A stretch of DNA of 64,000 bases from Pseudoalteromonas luteoviolacea (GTDB lineage Bacteria > Pseudomonadota > Gammaproteobacteria > Enterobacterales > Alteromonadaceae), in NCBI RefSeq assembly GCF_018100925.1, contig NZ_JAGJEH010000004.1, positions 372,001 through 436,000 on the forward strand. Reading direction: 5' to 3'. Below are positions 36,196 through 44,158 of the stretch, in pieces. Position numbers and translations under genes: made by a program. Each line of letters begins with the position of its first letter. The first letter of the stretch is position 1. The notes below the pieces were generated by a model. The model saw only the letters and a program-made list of their open reading frames with translations, did no database searches and had not been told where the DNA came from.

Positions 36196-36483
36196 GAGAC
36201 ACTGCCTATCGATTGCAAAAGTGCGTTATTAAAAGGCTCTATTTTTGAAGCTGACTTTAAAGATGAAGATAAGTATTAGTACTCACCTTTTATTTTATGG
36301 AGTGAAGGAGAAGTTGAGAATTACCAGCCTGATTCTGAGTTTTCTTCATATTTAGCTATCGGATCAAATGGTAGTGGAGATTCTTACCTATTGAGTCTTA
36401 TTGATGGCTCTATTTCGGTTTGTCCTCTCATCGCAGGTAAAGACCCTCTAGAAAATGTTGCTTCAAATTGCTTTGAGCTTTAA
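36196..36483 (+). pseudogene. SMI1/KNR4 (SUKH)-like immunity protein fragment
   Basis: In the frame ending at TAA 36481, the translation includes SSYLAIGSNGSGDSYLL, the glycine-rich hallmark of SUKH/SMI1 proteins, and DPLENVASNCFEL at the end. The frame has no start, is preceded by a TGA at 36193, and is broken by TAG at 36277-36279 (DEDKY-stop-YSPFILWSEGE). So only the C-terminal part survives and it is inactive. SUKH proteins often give immunity against contact-dependent or colicin-like nuclease toxins and are frequent cassette cargo. attC site 4 follows. Confidence 0.65.
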
Positions 36484-36496
36484 GCGCAGCCAAGCA

Positions 36497-36596
36497 ACTA
36501 ACAAACGCATTGTGAGCAGAACCAAAAAGCTTGGCTTGGTTCGTACCTCTCCGATTATAGCCAAGCATTTTGTTCCGCATATGCGGGCGTTAAAAG
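36497..36596 (+). repeat. attC-like site 4
   Basis: It runs from CTAACAAACGCATTG to CCGCATATGCGGGCGTTAAAA, with AGCTTGGCT pairing AGCCAAGC inside. It looks complete, with GTT kept. Confidence 0.7.
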
Positions 36597-36608
36597 GCAC
36601 CCACGAAA

Positions 36609-36974
36609 ATGAGTAAATTCAAGCATCATAGCAACTATCCGAAGGAGAAACACATACAAAACTACCTCTTTCCAAATTTGTGTTTTGAATGCTGCAAGAG
36701 CTTTAAAAAACCGCGAGCAGCGGAATATAGAAAGTGTCCTGAGTGCAGTGGAATTCTAATTGAGGTGGGACGAAAGTTTTCTGCGCCCAAAACCACTAAT
36801 AAGGCTCAGTGGGAGAAAGTTAGATTTTTAGTGGAGCATGGTTTCCTGTTTCAATCCGTCTACGAACAAAGGGAAGATGGTGGCTTTTATCATGTCACAT
36901 ACCCAACCTCACTTAAGGAGGCAAAAGAGTTTGTAGTAAAGTATAAGGAGCAGGCCGTTAACTCTGCCTTTTAA
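36609..36974 (+). CDS. zinc-ribbon cassette protein, unknown
   Basis: This 121-residue protein has two CxxC-type pairs (CFECC and CPEC) about 22 residues apart, a likely zinc ribbon, then a helical/strand domain with FLFQSVYEQREDGGFYHVTYP. It is flanked by attC site 4 and a truncated attC, so it is cassette-borne. I know no function; similar short proteins are common as hypothetical cassette genes in Vibrio. Confidence 0.7.
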   Translation: MSKFKHHSNYPKEKHIQNYLFPNLCFECCKSFKKPRAAEYRKCPECSGILIEVGRKFSAPKTTNKAQWEKVRFLVEHGFLFQSVYEQREDGGFYHVTYPTSLKEAKEFVVKYKEQAVNSAF

Positions 36975-37011
36975 CAAGCCAACCAACTGCGCGCCTGCGG
37001 TGCCGGACACA
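36971..37011 (+). repeat. truncated attC-like site 5
   Basis: TTAACAAGCCAACCAAC begins at the stop of the zinc-ribbon gene; after GGACAC the sequence changes to transposase remnant. The right half has been lost at the insertion junction. Confidence 0.5.
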
Positions 37012-37574
37012 GTAAAGCAGCTAGGGAACAATCGAATTTGTTTTAGTTTTCCGCGCCATGCAATGACCCGTTCCAACACTCGAATAACTCGTTCTGCCGT
37101 GAGGCTTGTATCGACATCAATCGCTAATGCTTGGCGGCTGTTGTAACCACCCAGCACATTCGTGTTCTACAGCGATGTCCGTAATTAAGCGCATCGCTCA
37201 TAAAATCCATCGCTCACGAGCCATAATGTTTGCTCGGTGCGCTTAACGGCCCGGTATGCATGTTGGTACACGGCGTTTTCCTTTTCGTCTAAGGTTAAGC
37301 TTAAGCATGTTATAAACTCGCTCAACGCGCTTTTTATTCCATACTTTGCCTTGTTTAAACAGCTTGGGCATACCCCATCTAGGATGCCGATCAACAAGCA
37401 CTAACAAAGCATCAATCACATCATCATCCGATGGTCGCTTGCATCTATAGTAATAAACGCTGCGACCTAAACCTGCTACGTTACAAGCAAATGCATCTGA
37501 ATAAGTTAGAACTATCTTATGTTGAGATAGGGACTTTTCGATGATGGAATTGACTACGATACTCATAAAGACAC
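37012..37574 (-). pseudogene. remnant of IS3-family (IS407-like) OrfB transposase
   Basis: Reading leftward, the fragments are GLGRSVYYYRCKRPSDDDV, DRHPRWGMPKLF, WNKKRVERVYNMLKLNLRRK, then after a frameshift ERVIRVLERVIAWRGKLKQI. These are the N-terminal HTH and rve (DDE) parts of IS3-group OrfB. Internal deletions, frameshifts and the missing C-terminus make it dead. It abuts a complete attC on its right and a truncated one on its left, and it is exactly where cassette polarity changes. Confidence 0.75.
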
Positions 37575-37706
37575 TTAACGCCGCCATAATGGGCGAGCAA
37601 TACGTAGTTTGCCTTGTATTATGGTGGAACAACACAAGGCAAACGGAGTGTTGGGCGTCTTAGCCGGTGTCTCTTTGCCGGCTGTTCCTTCATGGCTTTA
37701 TGAGGA
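37575..37706 (-). repeat. attC-like site 6 (leftward)
   Basis: In reverse orientation it runs from CATAAAGCCATGAAGG to TTATGGCGGCGTTAAGTG, with the GTT triplet intact. The 39,357 site is a close copy. Confidence 0.65.
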
Positions 37707-38153
37707 GTTTTTTGCGCACTCAATGTAAACATCAGGAACACTAATTGACTTGCTATCAAATGACAATTTTTCAAACGAAACATTGTTTATATGGAAATCA
37801 TTATCTTTTAATAATTTATTCAGTTTTTTGTACAGCGTTGTACTCTTAAGAGCATCAACAAATAGTGGTTTTACCAAATGAGGCTCTTTAGTTAAATCAC
37901 CTTTCCAAAAGGGAAATTTATCATTGTAAAATTTAACTAACTCTGAATTAGTGTTTTCCGAGGACTCACTAATAAGCCTTACAAATAGTTCTTTACGGCT
38001 AATTTTGATTACTGAGAAAACCTCTTCAAGAGAATTTGCATCACTAGGGTAAAGAGCTAGCTCGATACTAGGAACGGCTCCGTAACGGTTAAAGCTAGTT
38101 AATTTTACTTCAGTGCCAAAAGAAACTGCGCTGAATAGTAAACTAATAATCAA
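37698..38153 (-). CDS. exported cassette protein, unknown
   Basis: The 151-residue reading from TTG 38153 starts inside a hydrophobic signal-like segment; an ATT or other codon a few residues upstream (IIKHSLLIISLL) may be the true or a mutated start. The mature part is charged and mixed alpha/beta (KISRKELFVRLISES, DVYIECAKNSS) without a known family. Its stop lies in attC site 6 and its upstream side is attC site 7, so it is a leftward cassette. The lack of an ATG may mean it is decaying. Confidence 0.5.
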   Translation of the reverse strand: MIISLLFSAVSFGTEVKLTSFNRYGAVPSIELALYPSDANSLEEVFSVIKISRKELFVRLISESSENTNSELVKFYNDKFPFWKGDLTKEPHLVKPLFVDALKSTTLYKKLNKLLKDNDFHINNVSFEKLSFDSKSISVPDVYIECAKNSS

Positions 38154-38187
38154 CAGTGAATGTTTGATAATTCAATCTCCGGAAACC

Positions 38188-38284
38188 CATAACGCTTGCC
38201 ATAAACGGCGAAAAATGCATTGCTATACTTAGCGACGAAGGAGCGTAAGCCATGCGCTTTGCGCCCTTTTGAGTAACTTGTTAT
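38188..38284 (-). repeat. attC-like site 7 (leftward)
   Basis: In reverse it runs from ATAACAAGTTACTC to GGCAAGCGTTATGGG. It is very similar to the site at 41,058, including TCGTCGCTAA and CTCAAAAGG parts. Confidence 0.7.
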
Positions 38285-38286
38285 AT

Positions 38287-38787
38287 TTACATTTGCACTG
38301 GATTGATAAACAAACTGGCAAAAGCAACACCAACACTTGCGGTATTAGCTATAAAAAACCACAAAAACATTTTACTTTTAAATAGAAAAGGAAGTTTAAC
38401 CCCCTTTTTGTAAACAATACCCTCAAGTAACACATTAACTATACAAGCCAATACGAAAGTAGCAGCCCACGTAATAGGATTGAAAGTCCCCATGCCCAGT
38501 ACTTTATAAAAAACTAACCCAGGGAATATTTCCCAAGCAATGCCAGATAAAGGTATTAGCAGAATACCAGCCACCGCAGAAACAAAGTTAGCACCAATTG
38601 TAGCTAATACTGCTTGAACAGGAGGAATATCAAAAAGTCTTTGAACGAAAAAGTATTCAACAATTAAACCTATAGTGATAGCCCACCAAGAGAAAAGTCT
38701 GGTTTCTAAATATAGAGCCGGCCAAACCATATTCGCGTAAGCAGGAATCGGTATTAAGAGCAGTAAAATGATGAGGCGTGACTGCAC
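38287..38787 (-). CDS. polytopic membrane cassette protein, unknown
   Basis: GTG 38787 with AAGGAAA before it gives 166 residues that start with a hydrophobic MQSRLIILLLLIPIPAYA segment. Four or five further hydrophobic stretches follow (WWAITIGLIVEYFF, AVLATIGANFVSAVAGI, WAATFVLACIVNVLL, FFIANTASVGVAFASLF). No family is recognised. It ends at attC site 7, so it is a leftward cassette gene. A longer upstream reading would enter a repeat and is rejected. Confidence 0.65.
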   Translation of the reverse strand: MQSRLIILLLLIPIPAYANMVWPALYLETRLFSWWAITIGLIVEYFFVQRLFDIPPVQAVLATIGANFVSAVAGILLIPLSGIAWEIFPGLVFYKVLGMGTFNPITWAATFVLACIVNVLLEGIVYKKGVKLPFLFKSKMFLWFFIANTASVGVAFASLFINPVQM

Positions 38788-38828
38788 GAACTTTCCTTGT
38801 AAAAATAATATTTTATTATATGAAAAAT

Positions 38829-39020
38829 ATCGTAAAACTACAGCACAAATTATGTCGTATAACAGTGATATGCGACAAACTCCGAGACCGTGGCTCAAAT
38901 GTATGTAGCTAGCTCATGGAGTTTAGCTTTTTTTTGCGACGAGGGTTTGTTATCTGATTTTAAGCGTAAAATTAACTGGGCTATAGTGTCAGCATTTAAG
39001 GCGTTATTGTTTAGCTTTGA
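38829..39020 (+). repeat. diverged repeat, copy A
   Basis: TCGTAAAACTACAGCACAAA, TTATGTCGTATAACA, then CTCCGAG-CGTGGCTC-AATGTATGT-GCTAGC-CATGG-GTTTAGC and further matches also occur at 41,502-41,780. A short reading frame (VAQMYVASSW...GLLSDFKRKI) is shared by both copies, but it has no start in a clear context. Origin unknown. Confidence 0.6.
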
Positions 39021-39096
39021 GAACCGTGTTTTCAAAATAAATTTGTGCCTGTCCCATTTGGTCCTTGCTGCTATCTACAGCTTTATTATCTACTAA

Positions 39097-39356
39097 TAAG
39101 TGTGAGGTCGTCCAAAACGTATATAGCTCATGCACTCAAAAAGATCACCCTGAGCATATGAGATATTGGCCTGCAGAATAATTGAAGAATATTGCGGGTG
39201 AGCTTAAAAAGCTCGTCTAACGAATTAGGCACACTTCCTAGCGAATACTCATCTAGGTCCGAGTTTAACACTCAATCAATAGGCCGAATGTAGAGGTGCA
39301 GTCTCATATCTAATTATCAAAGATGAATTCGTTGACAATCGGGGGAGTCCATGTAG
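39097..39356. other. non-coding stretch in the cassette array
   Basis: No intact gene is seen. A short broken reading (DHPEHMRYWPAE, then after a stop LKNIAGELKKLV) looks like debris of an unidentified gene. Confidence 0.4.
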
Positions 39357-39489
39357 CCGCCATAAGGGGCGAGGAATACGTAGTTTGCCTTGTGTTATGG
39401 TGGAGTGCAGCGACAACGAAAGGCAAACGGAGTGTTGGGCGTCGTAACCGGTGTCTCTTTGTCGGCTATTCCTTCATGGCTTTGTTAGG
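39357..39489 (-). repeat. attC-like site 8 (leftward, right-end triplet lost)
   Basis: In reverse it begins CTAACAAAGCCATGAAGG and closely copies site 6, but where site 6 has GGCGGCGTTAAG this has GGCGGCTACATG, so the crossover GTT is missing. Confidence 0.6.
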
Positions 39490-39542
39490 AGTTTAAAGCT
39501 CAGACAAAAGCTAAACAGTATTTGTCCCTGCTGAATTGCTTG

Positions 39543-40115
39543 TTAAGTGTTTACCCTTTGACAAATTTCAACAGAGCCTCGAACAATTTTTGGGAGCTTA
39601 ATTTTCCAGTCGCCTCTTTCATTTACTAATGTATAAACTATCGCTTCATGGGATTCGTTCACAATATCTCTAACTACTACATGTACAGTTTTTGCATTCT
39701 CAGCAACTTCACCAATGATATTATCAGGATTGTATGTCCCAAAGTTTTTTGATGCGTTTGTTATATACAATCACATATTAGGTTCGCAATATTTAAGTCT
39801 CGGTTTCGGGTTAAAGTAGACTAAGAAATTATTTAAGTCATTGGCAAAATATACTCTTAACACCAACTCTCCACCCCAATTCTGAAAAGCAATGTTAGTA
39901 ACTTCTTCTTTGTATATATGAAATACTAATTCTGTACTCTGAAATAGTTTTACATTTACTGAGTTATTACCAAACGGCGAATGTGCAAATATTAATCGTT
40001 CACCGGTGTCATAATCCATCAAGAATGAAAATTGCGCTTCATCATGGTCATATTCACTAGAATAACCAAAGCCTCTTTCAAAAAACTCTAGTTCCTCTGG
40101 AAATTCATAGTTCAA
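39543..40115 (-). pseudogene. cassette gene split by an in-frame TGA
   Basis: A 114-codon reading (MNYEFPEELEFFERGFGYSS...) stops at TGA 39771-39773, and the same frame continues directly for 75 codons (LYITNASKNFGTYNPDN...VNT). Joined, it would be a 190-residue protein between attC sites 9 and 8, as a single cassette should be. The second half alone has only a TTG and no ribosome site. A nonsense mutation is the simplest view; a readthrough stop or two genes are alternatives. The family is not recognised; small, acidic, beta-rich sequence resembles immunity-type proteins. Confidence 0.6.
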
Positions 40116-40138
40116 TTTTTACTACTAACTTCAAGTGC

Positions 40139-40236
40139 ATATAACGCCCTAGGCAGCACTGGCGCGCTTATTGGCCACGAAGTGGGAAAGAAAAAAGCGC
40201 GACAATGTTACGAATCCGGCTGACTTGGCTTGTTAT
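40139..40236 (-). repeat. attC-like site 9 (leftward)
   Basis: In reverse it runs from CTATAACAAGCCAAGTCAGC to CTGCCTAGGGCGTTATAT. GTT is kept. The last codons of the hydrolase gene lie inside it. Confidence 0.7.
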
Positions 40237-41032
40237 AGTCACTTACCACGTCCACTACCGAATTTAAAATGGTTTGGTTCAAAAATAATCTGTGATCGCC
40301 ATCAATTACATGGTAATCAACTTTTTTACCTGCTTTTTTAAGTGCAGCAAAATATTCATTGCTCAGATATGGTTTCGTTACCTTATCATCTTTACCAACG
40401 AATAATGTAATACCGATTTCGTTAGCCACATTGTCAATCAACTCAATTGGCGAAATAGTAGCTAAGCTTTTTTTAAAGCCTTCGTAATGAGAACTTTTAT
40501 ACATATCAGCTCTCCATTGAGGGATATTACATGGGCAGGATACAATAAATGCGTGGTTAATAAGTCTAGGGTATAGAGCAATCAACTTAGCTGTTATGGC
40601 AGAACCTCCTGAATGACCAGCAAGGATCACTTTATCTGAATTATGGTATACCTTTAGTTTTTGAATCGCTTTTGCTATTTGATGGATTCTTGATTCATCA
40701 TAATTATCACCCACCGTTTCACCTCTAACTCCATCAGAAGTACGTTTTAAATGATCAGTATATCCAGGGCGAAGCATACCCACGCTTACAGTATTTATAG
40801 AATGCAGAGCTATTTGATTTGCAAATTCATATTGATAAGACGGGTTATTAAACGGTGAGTCACCATGCAGAGCGACTACGAGTACTGGAGTTTTTGTGAT
40901 TTCGTCACTTTTATAAGTTTTTATTTTAGTACAAACACCCTGAACATTTACGTCATTCAAAGCACTATTACATTGAGCCTTAACCGTATTTACGAAAAAA
41001 AGACTAATTGATAAAAATAATAAAAATTTCAA
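40208..41032 (-). CDS. exported alpha/beta hydrolase, cassette gene
   Basis: This 274-residue protein has a signal peptide (MKFLLFLSISLFFVNTVKA) and an alpha/beta-hydrolase core: VVALHGDSPF (oxyanion region), ILAGHSGGSA with nucleophile Ser, FVGKDDKVT with the acid Asp and IDGDHRLF with His. It resembles periplasmic dienelactone-hydrolase/esterase-like enzymes; substrate unknown. The stop is inside attC site 9 and attC site 10 lies upstream, so it is a leftward cassette. At 274 residues it is the largest cassette here. Confidence 0.8.
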   Translation of the reverse strand: MKFLLFLSISLFFVNTVKAQCNSALNDVNVQGVCTKIKTYKSDEITKTPVLVVALHGDSPFNNPSYQYEFANQIALHSINTVSVGMLRPGYTDHLKRTSDGVRGETVGDNYDESRIHQIAKAIQKLKVYHNSDKVILAGHSGGSAITAKLIALYPRLINHAFIVSCPCNIPQWRADMYKSSHYEGFKKSLATISPIELIDNVANEIGITLFVGKDDKVTKPYLSNEYFAALKKAGKKVDYHVIDGDHRLFLNQTILNSVVDVVSDYNKPSQPDS

Positions 41033-41057
41033 AGATACTTCCTGATATCGATTGTGG

Positions 41058-41156
41058 TTATAACGCTTTGCTAAAAGGTGAAAAATGCTTGGCTAAAATT
41101 AGCGACGAAGGAGTGCAAACCAAGCGTTATGCGTCCTTTTGAGTAACTTGTTAGTT
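41058..41156 (-). repeat. attC-like site 10 (leftward)
   Basis: In reverse it runs from CTAACAAGTTACTC to TTTTAGCAAAGCGTTATAAC, with GTT kept. Closely related to site 7. Confidence 0.7.
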
Positions 41157-41462
41157 GCCTTTTTGCACTGACTTTGAAAATGCGTAAAGCTCTCCTAATA
41201 AGTGCATGTACTTTTGATTTAGTTCATCAGCATTGGCTTTCCAACAGAACTCACCTCTGGCATTGGTTGATTGCCCTAGTACTAAATCATTTAGGCTACC
41301 CATACCACCACTTCCTGCCATTATTATGTTGGCACAATTAAGAAACTCATTGGAATCAAAAGCTGATAATGCACATTTAACGTGTTTAACCCACCAATCT
41401 GATTTTTCGTCTTCTAACAAAGATATCATTTCGGTTAACTGAACTCGGATATTTTCGTACAT
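41151..41462 (-). CDS. small cassette protein (DUF6966-like)
   Basis: This 103-residue protein starts MYENIRVQLTEM with AGGGAA before the ATG. IIMAGSGGMGSLNDLVL is its most striking motif and recalls a family of short hypothetical proteins (I believe DUF6966); function unknown. It ends at attC site 10 and is the first leftward cassette. Upstream, CTGCCTAGGGAAAGCATG looks like the last part of a further attC, with the rest replaced by the copy B repeat. Confidence 0.65.
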   Translation of the reverse strand: MYENIRVQLTEMISLLEDEKSDWWVKHVKCALSAFDSNEFLNCANIIMAGSGGMGSLNDLVLGQSTNARGEFCWKANADELNQKYMHLLGELYAFSKSVQKGN

Positions 41463-41501
41463 GCTTTCCCTAGGCAGCTAACATTTTAATCTACGATAAA
41501 T

Positions 41502-41780
41502 GTCGTAAAACTACAGTGCGAATTATGTCGCATAACAACTGCTACTTACTCGCGCAATTTAATACTCATAACAATAACAACACCTTAAAAATATGTCATC
41601 TAAAAGAGGCGGTTTAAATGCGATAAATGTCGCGTAATAGTAATATGTGAAAAACTCCGAGTGCGTGGCTCGAATGTATGTGGCTAGCACATGGGGTTTA
41701 GCGCTTTGCGACGTGGGCTTGTTGTCTGGTTTTAAGGGTAAAATTCAAGAGGCTTTAGTGTCATTATTACAGGCGTATTG
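41502..41780 (+). repeat. diverged repeat, copy B, with ~100-bp insert
   Basis: GTCGTAAAACTACAG and AATTATGTCGCATAACA match copy A, then about 100 nt not found in A intervene, ending GCGATAAATGTCGCGTAATA, after which the match resumes (CTCCGAG-CGTGGCTCGAATG). TTATG-TCG-CATAA is palindromic. The insert is bounded by similar CGATAAATGTCG motifs, as though a small unit had moved in. Confidence 0.6.
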
Positions 41781-42033
41781 CTTAGCTTTCTTTCAAATGG
41801 TGAGCCAGAGACAAGGGTGTTTTTTATTAAAGCATTTCACCTGTTTATTTCCAATAAACACATTCGCCGAGCAACCAAATTATACGAGTTAAACATGATA
41901 TATTTTTTATATTGCCCTGCACTTAAAATATACCTGTGCATAATGAAGATCTTGTTAGCCTACCCTACTCCATGTTTGAAAGGTGTTAGCGCCTCAGGTG
42001 CCTCGTCGTTTGTTCAACCCTCTGTACAACTCA

Positions 42034-44055
42034 CTATTTCAACTTAACAAGTGTTTTATTCCGCTTAGGCTCCGTCAAAAATAACAGCTGAGAATAATCA
42101 TGGTTTGCATTGATCAACATTTTCCGTGTTTTGTTGCCAATAGAGAATTCTCGAGTTTCGCCGGACAATAGTTTGTGCTCTAAGAGCGTATATTCATGTT
42201 CTTTTTCTACCGTCACAAACAATGTATTTTCTTTTGCTGCCACCCCAATTATGCCTTTATTTTGAGACTGCCAAACGGTCTCGACTTGGTTGTGGTCAGT
42301 TAATTTAAAAACATCTGACTCGTTTGAAAAGTACACGGTATCATTGTCATCAAGACTCATCGAGTAGCATGAAAGGCGCGCACCAGACGCTTGATAAGCA
42401 GTCAACTCGCCAGTATCTAATGCAAACTTTGCAACATGAAAACCGTTACCATTTTGAGCTCGATAAGAAACCAGTAACGCATCTTCATTCCTAAATGCTT
42501 CTCGAAGATAAAATGAGTGATGGGTGTGAGGAGTCTCGTTTACAATACCAGAGCTAACATCAATACGAAAAATCGCATTTTTACTGGCAGTGAACACCTT
42601 TTTACCATCTTTAGACCATGCAATTCCAAATAACTCATGATTGCTCGGGTTATCAAACAACAATCGAGCTTGATCATGCTCATACAAAAATAATTGTTTT
42701 AACCCAAAACGATGAGACTCGAACACAAATTTAGATGAATCTGGCGAAAATACAGGTAAGTAGTCGACAGAAGATGAATCGATGATGGGCACTAGCTCAT
42801 TGGGATTATCGCGCGTGCTGCTCAGTATATCCACGTCTACATTCACCAGCTCCATGTATACTTCACTGCCATCAACAGAATAAACAGCATCTCGAACTAT
42901 TTTGTAGTTTTTAAACGCAATAGGTTTTATATCCCCAGCCAAATCTACAGATAGTAGTTTGTCGCGATTACTTAACAGAATACTTTTGCCATCAGGGTGC
43001 CAACTTAAACCACTCAACCCATTCTCAATTGTTACTAAGGTTTGAATGTCATTGTTTGTCAGATCAAGCAAATCGATTCGGTACATATTCTGCCCCGCCT
43101 CAAACCCCAAAACTACATGTGTTTGACTAGGTGATAGCGCTTGCATCAACAACCAATCTTGTCCTACAGACTGGTTTAGTACTTTCTTTTCTCCACTGAT
43201 TAAATTAACTGTCGCAAGTTGAGTATCACTAGTTCCTCTGCGCTTCTCAGTAAAGTAAACGACATGATCGTTGGCCCAATCCAGCTTGTGACTTGAGATC
43301 ATAAAATCTGATGTCGTATAAATTGGTTTTTGTTCAGGGCTTACGGTTGAGTCTAAGTTGATAATAACCAAAGAGGACATTTCTTCATCTCGTTTAGCAA
43401 ATACGAGACCTTTACTGTCTGGTCGCCAACCCAGACTGGTGTAGTCTGCGGGTGACTTGGTCAAACGCTTTTCAATACCTGTCTGTAGCTGCTTAACCCA
43501 AATATGTTTACCGCTTTCTTGCTCGCGCAAAAAGGCAATATGCTCTGCATTTGGTGCAACAACAAACGAAAACTCATTATGTTCACTTGTGCTAATAGGT
43601 AATAAAGTCAAAAACTCGGTCTTATTGGTCGGTTGAGTCCCAAAAAACATCATCATTAACACGACAAGCAACAAGGCAATGACGCCACTACCGAGCATAA
43701 AACTGTGTTTTTTAGATTCCAATTTAGGTAACTCTAAACTGTACCCTCGTTTAGAGTGTGTAATGATTAACGATGGATTTTTCGCATCATCCCCAAATGC
43801 CTTTCTGAGAATTGCAATGCATCTTTGTACTGAGCTTGGGTTAAATATTGCCTGTGGCCAGACCGCATAAAATATGTCTTCTTGACTTACAACATTGCCT
43901 TGGTGTGTATGTAAATACACAAGTACATCCATCACTTTTGGCTCGATGGTTTGAACCGAGTCAAATTCCCTGATCTGGCAGCGCTTTACATCAACATGAA
44001 AGCTCCCTATCTCAAACTTCGACACATACAACTCCAAAATAAGCTTATTATTCAT
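42034..44055 (-). CDS. CadC/ToxR-type membrane regulator with a beta-propeller sensor
   Basis: This 673-residue protein has an N-terminal OmpR-type winged helix (about 10-105; IEPKVMDVLVYLHTHQGNV, VVSQEDIFYAVWP, AILRKAFGDD, HSKRGYSLEL), a single TM near 118-140 and a large periplasmic domain of TolB/WD40-like blades (LGWRPDSKGLVFAKR, LSWHPDGKSILLS, FSPDSSKFVFESH, IAWSKDGKKVFTAS). DNA-binding head plus membrane-tethered propeller marks a one-component sensor. It is divergent across 103 nt from the membrane/spermidine-synthase-like gene, its likely target. Confidence 0.88.
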   Translation of the reverse strand: MNNKLILELYVSKFEIGSFHVDVKRCQIREFDSVQTIEPKVMDVLVYLHTHQGNVVSQEDIFYAVWPQAIFNPSSVQRCIAILRKAFGDDAKNPSLIITHSKRGYSLELPKLESKKHSFMLGSGVIALLLVVLMMMFFGTQPTNKTEFLTLLPISTSEHNEFSFVVAPNAEHIAFLREQESGKHIWVKQLQTGIEKRLTKSPADYTSLGWRPDSKGLVFAKRDEEMSSLVIINLDSTVSPEQKPIYTTSDFMISSHKLDWANDHVVYFTEKRRGTSDTQLATVNLISGEKKVLNQSVGQDWLLMQALSPSQTHVVLGFEAGQNMYRIDLLDLTNNDIQTLVTIENGLSGLSWHPDGKSILLSNRDKLLSVDLAGDIKPIAFKNYKIVRDAVYSVDGSEVYMELVNVDVDILSSTRDNPNELVPIIDSSSVDYLPVFSPDSSKFVFESHRFGLKQLFLYEHDQARLLFDNPSNHELFGIAWSKDGKKVFTASKNAIFRIDVSSGIVNETPHTHHSFYLREAFRNEDALLVSYRAQNGNGFHVAKFALDTGELTAYQASGARLSCYSMSLDDNDTVYFSNESDVFKLTDHNQVETVWQSQNKGIIGVAAKENTLFVTVEKEHEYTLLEHKLLSGETREFSIGNKTRKMLINANHDYSQLLFLTEPKRNKTLVKLK

Positions 44056-44158
44056 ATATTAAGCTTTTCTTAAGACAAACTCTAGAGATATTACATTGCC
44101 ACTGACTCTATGTACTTAGCAAGCTGTCGAGTAACTTTAACGATATTCACAACGAACT

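Noticed and set aside
36909..37635. Three separate small leftward genes
   Set aside because: Their translations are consecutive frames of one IS3-family OrfB, so they are one dead transposase.
38890..39096. 68-codon frame in repeat copy A
   Set aside because: Although similar to a frame in copy B, the starts are not conserved and the ends diverge; treated as a repeat and not as a gene.
41647..41892. 81-codon frame in repeat copy B
   Set aside because: Similarity to copy A fades after about 45 codons and no ribosome site is present.
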